A program made the translations under genes and the position numbers. The notes under the pieces were generated by a model that saw only the letters and a program-made list of their open reading frames with translations, did no database searches and was not told the DNA's origin. Below, piece by piece: positions 16,639-24,821 of a DNA stretch of 64,000 bases (within the stretch, counting starts at the first letter, position 1; every line of letters begins with the position of its first letter). The DNA comes from an uncultured Clostridia bacterium. Lineage in GTDB: Bacteria; Bacillota; Clostridia; Oscillospirales; Ruminococcaceae. The stretch covers positions 1 to 64,000 of the forward strand of contig CANQNF010000015.1 in NCBI GenBank assembly GCA_947625125.1. The letters are read 5' to 3'.

Positions 16639-16753
16639 AAGCCGCGCGGAAGCCAATGTTGCCGTTGGAGTTCGAGCGAGGGTTGTTGCAGTTGACAGCG
16701 AAGACGCCCGCCCTCGAGGAATTGTTCCAGTTGCCACCGCAGATGAAACTACG
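16639..16753 (-). repeat. DGR template repeat (TR)
   Basis: A 115-bp segment matching the 3' end of the variable-protein gene at 17323-17437. Nine positions differ (16660, 16666, 16684, 16687, 16693, 16723, 16725, 16726, 16731), and each is a T on the plus strand, that is an A in the transcribed template. The first 21 bp (16639-16659) are identical and GC-rich and serve as the IMH-like boundary. In the reading frame of the variable protein, TR carries AAC/AAT codons at all eight changed sites, which gives the widest choice of residues after adenine mutagenesis. Confidence 0.97.
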
Positions 16754-16772
16754 ATATAATTTGCTCCTTATG

Positions 16773-17117
16773 TCAGCCCTGGCTCTTGACGGTTTTAAGC
16801 CAGGCGCCAAGCATCTTTCCAATTTCCACCGACTTGCCGCTCCAAATCTCGTATTTTTTGGGCGGCAAAAAGCCGAGCGAGTATGATATCCTCAGATATG
16901 CTCTCAGCTTGGTGTTTGCGACATCAAATTCCTGCAAGGTGGTTTTCTTGTAATACTTTTTCTGCGCTTCGATGCACTTTTCAAGCATTACGTCCATACA
17001 TCTTTTGATGTCTGTTCCGAGAGCATATTTTTCGGATTTCGGGAATTGAGCAATCGCAGGATAAGCGTATTCCATCATGTCATACACCTTTTGGAGTAAA
17101 ACAAACTCTTCTGCCAT
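16773..17117 (-). CDS. avd: Avd, DGR accessory variability protein
   Basis: A 114-residue, highly helical, basic protein of the Avd/four-helix-bundle family, which forms a pentameric barrel, binds the reverse transcriptase and the TR RNA and is required for retrohoming. Family-like segments are FPKSEKYALGTDIKRCM and the C-terminal RAYLRISYSLGFLP. ATG 17117 follows GGGAGGAAA. It ends 20 bp before TR. Confidence 0.92.
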   Translation of the reverse strand: MAEEFVLLQKVYDMMEYAYPAIAQFPKSEKYALGTDIKRCMDVMLEKCIEAQKKYYKKTTLQEFDVANTKLRAYLRISYSLGFLPPKKYEIWSGKSVEIGKMLGAWLKTVKSQG

Positions 17118-17147
17118 TGTCTTTCCTCCCGAACGAATATTAGTGCT

Positions 17148-17176
17148 ATTATACATTAAAAGTCACCGCCTGTAAT
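17148..17176 (-). promoter_or_regulatory. Candidate promoter of avd-TR-RT
   Basis: On the minus strand a perfect TATAAT (17148-17153) directly preceded by TG lies 30 bp before the avd start. The -35 (ATTACA at 17171-17176) is weak. With the terminator just upstream it suggests that the mutagenesis genes are transcribed separately from the tail operon. Confidence 0.6.
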
Positions 17177-17219
17177 GGAATCGTAATAATATAACGAAAA
17201 TCGTAATGGTGAAATTCTG

Positions 17220-17250
17220 AAAAATCGCCCGCTCCGCTTCGCGGAGCGGG
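17220..17250 (-). terminator. Terminator after the variable-protein gene
   Basis: A perfect 10-bp stem (17228-17237 with 17241-17250, 3-nt loop) is followed on the minus strand by CGATTTTT. It marks the end of the tail operon. Confidence 0.9.
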
Positions 17251-17267
17251 TAAACGTTAGAATATGT

Positions 17268-17287
17268 GGCTCCGCTACCGCGGAGCC
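17268..17287 (-). other. DGR target-site hairpin downstream of VR
   Basis: A perfect 8-bp stem GGCTCCGC / GCGGAGCC with a 4-nt loop (GGTA on the minus strand), 35 bp beyond the 3' edge of VR and 12 bp past the stop codon. In Bordetella phage BPP-1 a hairpin/cruciform with an 8-bp stem and 4-nt loop just after VR is needed for efficient retrohoming; the geometry is the same here. It lacks a T-run, and the real terminator follows separately. Confidence 0.85.
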
Positions 17288-17299
17288 GTCAGAACACGG

Positions 17300-18415
17300 T
17301 TAAGCAGGTGGCAGGTCGGCGTAAGCCGCGCGGAAGCCAATGTAGCCGTGGGAGTTCGAGCGAGGGTCGTGGCAGTAGACAGCGAAGACGCCCGCCCTCG
17401 AGGAATAGAACCAGCTGCCACCGCAGATGAAACTACGCTCATCGTCGCTGTTTCTGAAGTAGAAGTAGTCTCCTTCATACTTTTCAAGGCAGTCCTGAAC
17501 GGGCAGCAGACCGAGCGCCTGAAGAATATGCTGAGCAGGCTCAGTGACCTTCTCCTCGGCAGTGACGTCTTTGAACAAGCAGCCCGGCCACTCTTCTTCA
17601 CCGTTGATCTTGGTGAGAACGCCGGTGATCCACTTAGCCTTGTTTTCAACCCAGTCAACCTTAAGGCTGTTGGCAGTTGTGCCGGAGCCGTTAGGCTTGA
17701 TGAGCTTGCCGGTGGTGCCGTCGATGGCGTACCAGAGCTGCGAGCCGGAGGCCTGACTGTTGTCGGGATCCGCTGCGTCGTTGCCGAATGTTACGCCGTC
17801 GAGGGAGATTACCTGGAGCTCGCCGTGAACGAGACGGATACCGCCGACCCATTCCCAGACGTTTCCGTTCATATCCCAGATACCGTCGGGTTCGCCGTTG
17901 TGAGACCAACTGAGCGGGCCGGTGCCGGTTGCTACTCTCTGGCGCCGTCCCTGATCGTCACGAGCGCAGGATTCGATAGCCTTGTAGATGGTCTCGCTGT
18001 GATCCTTGCCATAGTCATTGTTGCCTTTGGGGAGAGTGCCGTTTTTCATGCACCACAGCGCAACTGCCATCCACTCGAGGCGGGTCTGCAAATGCCAACC
18101 CTCGCCCTTGGCGGTGCATCTGTCAACAGCGGTATCAAGAGTGATATATACGGCAGGGTCGCGGTCAGGAAGAGAGTAGGCGCGGTTGGTATCAAGGCTG
18201 TTTTGGAACTTCGAGAACCAGAAGCCGCTGATCGGCTTGCCGTTGATTGTGAAAGCAGGGAACAGCTCGGTGGAAGTGCCGATTCCGATTTCTTTCCATG
18301 TGAACGCAGGAATGAACACCATTACCGACGGCATATTCTTGTCGTCGTAGATGTTTGCATTGTTAGAGCAGCCCGCCGCTTTTACGGCGAGGTCAGCAAT
18401 GTCAAAATTACTCAT
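17300..18415 (-). CDS. DGR-diversified tail protein (C-type-lectin/FGE-like fold)
   Basis: A 371-residue protein whose C-terminal domain (about 150-371) has the formylglycine-generating-enzyme/C-type-lectin look used by DGR variable proteins (GIWDMNGNVWEWVGG, FICGGSW, RSNSHGYIGFRAA). It should be the receptor-binding tip of the tail. The last about 45 residues are the variable region. Compared with TR, eight Asn codons have become Ser, Phe, Tyr, Tyr, His, Asp, His and Tyr. AAGGAGG precedes the ATG. It is the last tail gene, before Avd and the reverse transcriptase. Confidence 0.95.
   Translation of the reverse strand: MSNFDIADLAVKAAGCSNNANIYDDKNMPSVMVFIPAFTWKEIGIGTSTELFPAFTINGKPISGFWFSKFQNSLDTNRAYSLPDRDPAVYITLDTAVDRCTAKGEGWHLQTRLEWMAVALWCMKNGTLPKGNNDYGKDHSETIYKAIESCARDDQGRRQRVATGTGPLSWSHNGEPDGIWDMNGNVWEWVGGIRLVHGELQVISLDGVTFGNDAADPDNSQASGSQLWYAIDGTTGKLIKPNGSGTTANSLKVDWVENKAKWITGVLTKINGEEEWPGCLFKDVTAEEKVTEPAQHILQALGLLPVQDCLEKYEGDYFYFRNSDDERSFICGGSWFYSSRAGVFAVYCHDPRSNSHGYIGFRAAYADLPPA
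17323..17437 (-). repeat. DGR variable region (VR)
   Basis: Counterpart of TR 684 bp away. On the plus strand all nine differences are T in TR changed to A (5), G (2) or C (2), so mutagenesis reached all three alternatives. Beyond 17322 the two sequences diverge at bases other than A, which defines the boundary. It encodes residues 327-364 of the variable protein. Confidence 0.96.
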
Positions 18416-18432
18416 TGTTTTTCCTCCTTGTC

Positions 18433-18768
18433 TTACTCAAGCGACCAAAGCGTGAGCGTCACGGTGTCCATGTCGAGCGGCAGCGGCTCGCGCTCTTCGC
18501 GGGTCTTCTCCTCGCCCGGCGCGGTTTCGTCGGGAACGATAGTGGTCTTGTACTTTCTTGAGGGAATGTCGAGCTGAGCGACATAATCTCTCGCAAGAGT
18601 TTTGCCGATGACGAGCAAGCCGTCGCTGTCACGGCAGATGTCGATATGAACGGGGCTGTCCTCTTCACGCTTGGCAAGGTTCAGGGACAGGTCATCGTCG
18701 AAGCATATCTTTGTTCCGTCGACTTCATAAGAAATCTTCGGGCCTTCGTTGATTTCTCTTACAATCAT
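18433..18768 (-). CDS. Small tail-region protein
   Basis: An unrecognised 111-residue acidic protein, beta-rich in the first 80 residues with a Glu/Arg-rich linker (GEEKTREEREPLPL) near the end. It overlaps the upstream gene by 4 bp (ATGA) and precedes the variable protein by 17 bp. Probably a tail-fibre or baseplate accessory that helps display the variable protein; inferred from position. Confidence 0.7.
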   Translation of the reverse strand: MIVREINEGPKISYEVDGTKICFDDDLSLNLAKREEDSPVHIDICRDSDGLLVIGKTLARDYVAQLDIPSRKYKTTIVPDETAPGEEKTREEREPLPLDMDTVTLTLWSLE

Positions 18769-19253
18769 TTCATGTAACCTCCTATAATCTGATAATTTAC
18801 GGTCACGCTCTTGGCGCTCCCGGTATGAGCGATTTTGAAACCGTTGTTAAGTCTGTCGCTTACAACGATTTCGCCATAATTCCCTTTGGATTCCGCGACT
18901 TCGGCGATAACGATGTAATCGCCGTTTTCACGCCTTGTCTTCAAGGGAACGGATTTCTGCGAGTTGTTGAACGGAAAGACTGATGTGTTAGTGAGCACAA
19001 CAGTGCCTTTTTCAATCTCGAAGCGATTCTGTCTTGCAAAATTGATAAGCATTCCGATAGCAAGCTCATGTGCAAAAAGACTTTCGTCCATCGAGTTGAA
19101 ATGCTGCGAATCCTGCGGAGTGCCTTCCTGCATTACCGTTCCGAACGGCGTGATCTGATTGACGTCGGCGCCTTTTGACGGAACGGGTTTTACATGGAAA
19201 TACGTCTCATCGCTCCTCGCAAAATCCTGCCAGTAAACTCTCTGCTTAGGCAT
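18765..19253 (-). CDS. Probable tail-fibre/baseplate-distal protein
   Basis: A 162-residue protein with no signal or membrane segment. It has a beta-rich C-terminal half (TRRENGDYIVIAEVAESKG, VTVNYQIIGGYMK). The ribosome site AAGGAGG is strong. Its place between the gpI-like protein and the variable protein suggests a fibre trunk or adaptor, but I do not recognise the family. Confidence 0.7.
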   Translation of the reverse strand: MPKQRVYWQDFARSDETYFHVKPVPSKGADVNQITPFGTVMQEGTPQDSQHFNSMDESLFAHELAIGMLINFARQNRFEIEKGTVVLTNTSVFPFNNSQKSVPLKTRRENGDYIVIAEVAESKGNYGEIVVSDRLNNGFKIAHTGSAKSVTVNYQIIGGYMK

Positions 19254-19560
19254 CTGGTTTCCCCTCCTTTACAGTAAAATCGAACCAGTACAGTACGCCC
19301 GTCTGTCCCTGCTCAATGGTTATGTCGCAATCCTGATGCGCCCACATCTCGCCGCTGTTGTTATACAGCTCAACGCGGGTAATCCGCCCCGTACTGTTCG
19401 GAATGATGGGTGCTTTAATGCGGACAACTCCGTTTGAAAGCACCTCCGCGTCGGATATGTCTACCGTATAGATTGATGAGCCGATACGGTATTTGAGATT
19501 GTGAACGCGCCTGCGGATATAATTTCTTAAATCCACAAAGGCAGCATTATCAAGTGCCAT
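19246..19560 (-). CDS. Small beta-rich tail protein
   Basis: A 104-residue protein, likely all-beta (ISDAEVLSNGVVRIKAP, GRITRVELYNNSGEMW). It overlaps the next gene by 8 bp and has an AAAGGA ribosome site. Probably part of the fibre/baseplate assembly given the neighbours; family unknown. Confidence 0.7.
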   Translation of the reverse strand: MALDNAAFVDLRNYIRRRVHNLKYRIGSSIYTVDISDAEVLSNGVVRIKAPIIPNSTGRITRVELYNNSGEMWAHQDCDITIEQGQTGVLYWFDFTVKEGKPDA

Positions 19561-19582
19561 TGCTTCACCGTCCTTTCACAGA

Positions 19583-20890
19583 TTAAAACAATCCAAACGG
19601 CTTTCCGCAAGGTCGGGCGATATACTTTGCGGAGCTGCCGTCTGAATCAAAAGATATATTGCCGTCCCCGGCGTCGACGCTTGCGGCGACATCAGGGGGA
19701 GAGCCTGCTTTATGCGCAATTACGTTTGCGCTTTCCGTCGAAGCCGAAGCTTCGATATTGCCTGAGCCGGAGCCGCCCTTAACTGCGGCTTGCGGCACCG
19801 TACCTGTTTTCGGGATTGAAAGCCCCGCTTCGCTTCCGACCGGAGTAACCTCAACGGTCTCTTGACTTATATTACCTTGCTGAGCAGTTCGCGGAATTGT
19901 ACCCGTTCTGGGAGCGGTGAGGGCTGCTTCGTCGCCTTCCGAAATCACCTCGACAGAATCCGAATGAATCCTGCCCTGCATTGCTGTTCTCGGGTAAGTG
20001 CCGGTTTTCCTTGCGGTCATGCCCGCTTCGCCGTCTTCAACGTCAACGAGGATTTCTTCGCCACTCATAACTCCACGCCATTTTGTGTGAGGGTATGTGC
20101 CGGCTTTGATTGAGCCTGCGGGCGGCGAGCGGAAGTCGTTTGCTGTCCCTTCTTCCGAGACATATATCACTTCTTCCTCAATCCGTCCTTGCATTGCCGG
20201 GCGCGGATATGTGCCGGTAACAATAGAACCGGCAGGCGGAGCGGTAAATCCCGCTGCCGTGCCGGTCTCGGAAATAAGAATGACATTTTCGGATATGCGC
20301 CCTTGCATAGCCCTCTTGGGATATGTGCCGCAGATTCTGTCGGTGATGTAGGCGTAATTGCCTGCGCAGCTTACAAGAATCGTGCAGCGCGAGCGCAGCG
20401 TAATGTGTCCGCCGTCGAGCCGCGAGCGAACAGGCTTGAATATCTCAATCAGATATTCCATTAAGCTTTGAGATACCGCCATTCTCTGCTCAGTTACGTC
20501 GATGACTACGCGAAAGTAATAAGGCTTCCCGCCGTATTCGTACCATTCTTCGAGAAAGGTTCCGGGGCAAATGTCTGAAAGAGCTCGTTCGGTAGCTCTG
20601 CGAGTGCCAAGATGACGGTGAACATAGAACAGCGAGTATATCTGATGTCTCTTTGATTCAAGAGAGCCGTCGTAAAGATACCAGTCGACCTTGAAATCGT
20701 GAGCGAGAATGTCCAGAAGCGGCTCATCGAGTTCAAGAATCCTTGCATAAATGGCAAGCAGATCGTTGTCCTTCCAAAGAGTCAGAAGCTCCTTGGCGGT
20801 GGTCTCCGCAAGCTCGTTTTGATTTTTGCCTACCGACAGGGAATACGGAAAGGACGACAGAAGACTTTCAACTGATACCGTTCTACTCAT
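19583..20890 (-). CDS. Baseplate protein, P2 gpI-like, with C-terminal repeats
   Basis: Residues about 1-175 match the P2 tail protein I family of the baseplate wedge (LSVGKNQNELAETTAKELL, HRHLGTRRATERALSDICPG). The remainder is unusual: seven tandem repeats of 33-38 residues, each opening with G(T/S)xP and often RxAMQGRI, then a beta-like segment. They may form a fibre or spike. GGGGG lies 8 nt before ATG 20890; the upstream ATGs are too close to it. The start overlaps gpJ by 8 bp. Confidence 0.85.
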   Translation of the reverse strand: MSRTVSVESLLSSFPYSLSVGKNQNELAETTAKELLTLWKDNDLLAIYARILELDEPLLDILAHDFKVDWYLYDGSLESKRHQIYSLFYVHRHLGTRRATERALSDICPGTFLEEWYEYGGKPYYFRVVIDVTEQRMAVSQSLMEYLIEIFKPVRSRLDGGHITLRSRCTILVSCAGNYAYITDRICGTYPKRAMQGRISENVILISETGTAAGFTAPPAGSIVTGTYPRPAMQGRIEEEVIYVSEEGTANDFRSPPAGSIKAGTYPHTKWRGVMSGEEILVDVEDGEAGMTARKTGTYPRTAMQGRIHSDSVEVISEGDEAALTAPRTGTIPRTAQQGNISQETVEVTPVGSEAGLSIPKTGTVPQAAVKGGSGSGNIEASASTESANVIAHKAGSPPDVAASVDAGDGNISFDSDGSSAKYIARPCGKPFGLF

Positions 20891-22271
20891 CTTCATAGCC
20901 CCCATTCACCACCGTTGTTCTGCGGAGCTTAGCCACCTGCGGGGCGTATCTGTCAGCGCCGCTGCTCATCACCTTGAAGGTAGGCGAGCGAATATCCACC
21001 CTCTTTGCGCCGGTCTGCATCAGCAGCGAATGAAGCATCGACGGGTTGATGTCGCGCCCGAGCCTTGCGCTCTGCCAAGCGGTATATTCTTTCACGGCGT
21101 TGTTAATCGCGATCTGAATGTCGTTGAGCGATAGCTGCGAGGTTCGGGATATGTAGTAGGTGAAATCTATGTCGTATTCCACCACGAGCGGATCGTGCAT
21201 AGATACATAGTCGGTCAGCGGCCTGACGGTTTCGTCATTGCACACGGCGTATATCTGCTCTTTGATTGTCTCACTTGCAATCGTGCCATCGTTCATAAGC
21301 GCGTAGATATACACCCGCCCCGCTTCTTCCTGCTCAACAACAATGCGAAGCGATGTCGCTTCCTTAAGCGCTCCGTCCTGCTTTATTGAGATTTTGGCGA
21401 GACCGTTCGTGTAGTCCACTGTATAATCCGGTCCGAGCGCAGCGCGCCTATCAGACCCCTCTGCGTAGACCTCGAGCGATTCGATTGTCATCTCCTCACC
21501 GCCGAGGAACGCCACGCGGTTGTTGTCGTTAAGGGTATATACCATCAGCTTTTCATCGCGGGCAAATCTCGGCTGAATAGCCTTGACGTCCGCGATTTCA
21601 TTCGACACGGATTTCGCCCAGTATTCATAAGCGCCTTTAGGCCCTGCGGTGCTGAATGAATCCAGAACGGCTCTCATCATCTCAAAATAGGTGTCGTCGC
21701 TGTCTCTGCCGGCGCCGCCGTCAGTTTCGTTGATGTTGGTGCAGGAAGAGTAATACAGCACGTCGTCGACGTCGATAAGCGTGTTGATCTGTCCTGCCGC
21801 ATAGCCGTTTCCGATAGCGCCGGGTGTTTCGCACTGGATTTCAACATCAGCCGTTGTGCTGCCGATCTCAACAAGCGCGTCCTCAACCGTGAACCAGATA
21901 AGGCGTTTACTGGTATCCGTCACCCTTGTGCCTTTCGGTATCAGAATGGCGGTCTGCTGAGCTTGCGAAATGGTGAACCGTTCAGTACATTTCGCAGGCT
22001 GCTCGGGTCTGCGTTTGAGCGAATATATCCACTCACCGAGCGCGTCGAGGTTTTCCCCTTCGGCTCGGCTCGGAATGTTCTGATTTCCGATGTAGTTCTG
22101 ATTCACTCTTTCCTGCACGATCGCACTTGCCACCCACGACAGAAATATCATCTCGGGATCCGCGGGTTGAAGCGTATGCTTGGTGATTCTTTCATACTCC
22201 GTGATTAGCTCGGACTTAATCCCCGCCGCGTCGGTGCTCACAAATTTGTAATCTGTACTTCTTAGGCTCAT
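20883..22271 (-). CDS. Baseplate J-like protein
   Basis: A 462-residue baseplate wedge protein of the P2 gpJ / Mu gp47 family (YERITKHTLQPADPEMIFLSWVASAIVQERVNQNY split over the N-terminus; ATRGAYEYWA-type motif as GPKGAYEYWAKSV near residue 205). With gpW and gpI homologues it builds the baseplate ring. It overlaps gpW by 4 bp. Confidence 0.93.
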   Translation of the reverse strand: MSLRSTDYKFVSTDAAGIKSELITEYERITKHTLQPADPEMIFLSWVASAIVQERVNQNYIGNQNIPSRAEGENLDALGEWIYSLKRRPEQPAKCTERFTISQAQQTAILIPKGTRVTDTSKRLIWFTVEDALVEIGSTTADVEIQCETPGAIGNGYAAGQINTLIDVDDVLYYSSCTNINETDGGAGRDSDDTYFEMMRAVLDSFSTAGPKGAYEYWAKSVSNEIADVKAIQPRFARDEKLMVYTLNDNNRVAFLGGEEMTIESLEVYAEGSDRRAALGPDYTVDYTNGLAKISIKQDGALKEATSLRIVVEQEEAGRVYIYALMNDGTIASETIKEQIYAVCNDETVRPLTDYVSMHDPLVVEYDIDFTYYISRTSQLSLNDIQIAINNAVKEYTAWQSARLGRDINPSMLHSLLMQTGAKRVDIRSPTFKVMSSGADRYAPQVAKLRRTTVVNGGYEDE

Positions 22272-22585
22272 GGCTCGATCTCCACCTCCAGTATTGCTAC
22301 GGATTTTCCGCCGATCGCCTGACTGTGGTCAAACGATGTGGAAATCAGCCTTGCTCTCGGCTCAAATTGTTCCAGAGCCGCGCTGACTTCCTCGGTAAAA
22401 ATTGCTTCATATATGGGAATCGGCTTATCTATGAAATTCATAGGTAAGCCGAATTCTCTATACATGGGAACTGTACCGCGCTTGGTCGAGATAATCAGCA
22501 GAATGTTCTGCGCCACCGAACGTACTGTTTCATTCTCGCAGATGGTATAATCGGGCGGAGCATCGCTCCGAAAGGTATAGCGCAT
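22268..22585 (-). CDS. Baseplate wedge protein, gpW/gp25-like
   Basis: A 105-residue member of the T4 gp25/P2 gpW lysozyme-like wedge family. The conserved core is SVAQNILLIISTKRGTVPMY and REFGLPMNFIDKP. In this family it anchors the sheath to the baseplate and starts sheath assembly. It is translationally coupled to gpJ. Confidence 0.92.
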   Translation of the reverse strand: MRYTFRSDAPPDYTICENETVRSVAQNILLIISTKRGTVPMYREFGLPMNFIDKPIPIYEAIFTEEVSAALEQFEPRARLISTSFDHSQAIGGKSVAILEVEIEP

Positions 22586-22590
22586 TTATA

Positions 22591-22989
22591 TCACCCCTTG
22601 CGGTATTCTGTAAGCGTAACCGATATATCCATATCCGTCACGTTTCCTTTTTTATCATAGTAGTTGTAGGTTGCTTTGCACTTGCTCACAACCCAACGGT
22701 AAGAGCCGTATAGCACGTTTCCGACAATGAACTGCACCGCCGTTCCGTCGCTCATATATTCCCTCAGCTTCAAATAGGTTTGGTGAGGATCCGCGCCGAG
22801 GTATCTCGAAGACTTAATATTGAAAGTTATCGTCTCGGGATCAGAGCCCGTGAATTCCAAAAGCCCCGTTTTGAGGTGAACGCTGTGAGTTTGGAACGAT
22901 GCGGATTTTGTCCGCGAAAACTTGCTGATTGTCTGAATCGTCTCTGAGGAGACCTCAAAGATTACTTCTCCGAGTGTTCCGATCTTCAT
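22591..22989 (-). CDS. Tail protein, P2 gpU-like
   Basis: A 132-residue protein resembling P2 gpU (VIFEVSSETIQTISKFSRTK, LTEYRKG end). In P2-like phages gpU works with gpX and gpD in tail assembly at the baseplate or tail tip. ATG 22989 follows GGGAGGATAGA; a longer upstream frame overlaps gpV and lacks a ribosome site. Confidence 0.85.
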   Translation of the reverse strand: MKIGTLGEVIFEVSSETIQTISKFSRTKSASFQTHSVHLKTGLLEFTGSDPETITFNIKSSRYLGADPHQTYLKLREYMSDGTAVQFIVGNVLYGSYRWVVSKCKATYNYYDKKGNVTDMDISVTLTEYRKG

Positions 22990-23300
22990 TCTATCCTCCC
23001 CAATACATATCCGGTCGGCGAGAATCCGGAATCGAAAATGCAGAGAACGGTATCGTTGACGTCGGGAAACCACGGCTTAATGATTACATCATGCTGATGT
23101 TCTTCAAAAGCGTTATCGCCGCTCCCGCCGCCCTTTAGCTCAGTTCGCTGAGGAACGTCCTTTTTCGGGATAAACGGCGGGCTGCTTATAACTTTCAGCC
23201 AATCGGAAACGATGTCAACGTCTTCAAAATGAACTCGCACCCTCCGCTTCGGCAAATCAGCGTCGGTAACTATACCGACCCTCAATCTTCCTTCTTCCAT
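22986..23300 (-). CDS. Baseplate assembly protein V-like (OB-fold spike base)
   Basis: A 104-residue protein with the OB-fold seen at the N-terminus of gpV/gp45 spike proteins (LRVGIVTDADLPKRRVRVHF, FPDVNDTVLCIFDSG). It lacks the long beta-helical spike and the PAAR-like tip, so it is shorter than P2 gpV (about 210 aa). The missing spike may be supplied by another protein. Confidence 0.8.
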   Translation of the reverse strand: MEEGRLRVGIVTDADLPKRRVRVHFEDVDIVSDWLKVISSPPFIPKKDVPQRTELKGGGSGDNAFEEHQHDVIIKPWFPDVNDTVLCIFDSGFSPTGYVLGRIE

Positions 23301-23312
23301 AATTACCTCCCG

Positions 23313-24821
23313 CTATCCGTAGATGATTTGGTTTACACGCGCCTGCACTTCGTCATAATCGTACCCAGCTTCGGTAAGCCTGCGCCTGCGTTCGGAGCCG
23401 TTTCCGTAATCTCCTCTGATGACTGCGCGGGCAATATCGTCAAGGTCTTTTCCACCGTTCGAGGAGCTGCCGGAATCGCCGCTGCTCAAATCTGCTGCGA
23501 GTGCAATACGAAGTGTAATCTGCGTTGTATAGCCCGACCCGCTTACTTGGTGCTTCGCCTGTTTGATGATATATTTCCCGTCAAACGCGCCCCATTTTTT
23601 CAGCTCGACAACGCACCCTGCGAGAAGCGACGTGTCGCCGGGCAGGGTGAATGTAGCCGTTTTCTCATACTTGTTGTGGAGCCGGAGCATTTTCTCAGCA
23701 AGCAGTCTAGCTTCCTCTTCCGATTTCACCGTCTGCTTGATTTCAAGGCATTGATTATCCTTGTTGTCCTTGTCGTATCCGTCCACAAGAGCCGTCGCCT
23801 GTATCACCTTACCGTCGTTTGTAGTGCAGCTCACGCGGCAGCTCGCGTATCGGTCATTGGACACCGTCGACAGCTTATATTTCGTATATGAACCGTCGCC
23901 GTACTTGATCGTGCGAATCGTCTTTTTCTTCTCGTATTCTGCTTGGTCAAAAATGATAATGATATTGTTTGAAACTTTCAAAGAGCAGCCGTTGTCCTGG
24001 CAGAGCTTTTTAAGAAATTCGATGTCGCTCATTCGGTACTGCTCCACGCGCTCATACGATGGGTCAGTGCCGCTCTGAAACATACAAGTCATACCGCTCT
24101 TGTCGGCAATCTCGTTTGCAATGCCGGACAGCGAGTAGCTTTCCCACGATTTGCTTTTCTTCATCTGACGAATCGTGCTTGAATACGGAAGCGATGTCGC
24201 CTTGATGTTTATTACGCCAGGCGGTCCAGACGCGCTTATGTCATCGAGTGAAAATTGTCCGCATTCAAGAACATCGTCCTTGCCGTCGCTTTTCCAGTTT
24301 TGACGGACAATTACGGCTTGAATCCTCAATCCTTTTGTGGCCGATTGCCCGCCGTCGGAAGAATCGGAAGAATCGCTTTTCTCAAGCTCGGTCAAATATT
24401 CTGCTTTGACATAAGCGTTTTTCCCGTCGTAGGTAATATTTGCCCACCCGCCGGAGAATGATTTTACGTTCACAATCGTTCCATAGGGAAGCGAGCCGTA
24501 CTGGTAGTATTGGTCGCTTGGTCTGCTTCTGACGGCAAGCCCGCCCTTTGCGGTCACCTTGTATGGCGATGATGATTCCTTGTCGTCATCATCGCTTTTC
24601 GGGGTAGGCGTGTCGGCAGCAGCTTGAATAGCATCGTTGAGCCATTTTTCAAGCCATATTTTATCACGGTCATGAAGTTTGATTTGCAAATCGTCTGTTT
24701 CATCTTCCTCGTTATCGGTATACGAAAGAGAAATGAGATACTGCTGCATAGACTTCGTGATGTTTGTTCCTGCGAAAAATACCTCAATGTTTGTACGGCG
24801 GGCAAGATTTATGTCGCTCAC
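23313..24821 (-). CDS. Late control D-like baseplate hub with inserted SH3 domain
   Basis: A 502-residue baseplate hub protein of the gpD/T4 gp27-like family (EVFFAGTNITKSM at the N-terminus, SDIEFLKKLCQDNGCSLKV in the middle). Between about residues 88 and 143 there is a complete SH3b-type domain (VTAKGGLAVRSRPS, GSLPYGTIVNVKSFSGGW) bordered by Ser/Asp-rich linkers, unusual for this family; it could touch the cell wall at entry. GTG start at 24821 overlaps the gpX stop by 4 bp (GTGA). Confidence 0.88.
   Translation of the reverse strand: MSDINLARRTNIEVFFAGTNITKSMQQYLISLSYTDNEEDETDDLQIKLHDRDKIWLEKWLNDAIQAAADTPTPKSDDDDKESSSPYKVTAKGGLAVRSRPSDQYYQYGSLPYGTIVNVKSFSGGWANITYDGKNAYVKAEYLTELEKSDSSDSSDGGQSATKGLRIQAVIVRQNWKSDGKDDVLECGQFSLDDISASGPPGVINIKATSLPYSSTIRQMKKSKSWESYSLSGIANEIADKSGMTCMFQSGTDPSYERVEQYRMSDIEFLKKLCQDNGCSLKVSNNIIIIFDQAEYEKKKTIRTIKYGDGSYTKYKLSTVSNDRYASCRVSCTTNDGKVIQATALVDGYDKDNKDNQCLEIKQTVKSEEEARLLAEKMLRLHNKYEKTATFTLPGDTSLLAGCVVELKKWGAFDGKYIIKQAKHQVSGSGYTTQITLRIALAADLSSGDSGSSSNGGKDLDDIARAVIRGDYGNGSERRRRLTEAGYDYDEVQARVNQIIYG

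Noticed and set aside
16496-16822. Open reading frame spanning TR and its flanks as a protein gene
   Set aside because: It is open only because TR is a copy of coding sequence. There is no start signal, and the segment works as a template RNA.
17264-18577. 437-residue plus-strand frame
   Set aside because: Antisense to the variable protein and Val/Ala/Arg-rich as expected for a shadow of a GC-rich gene.
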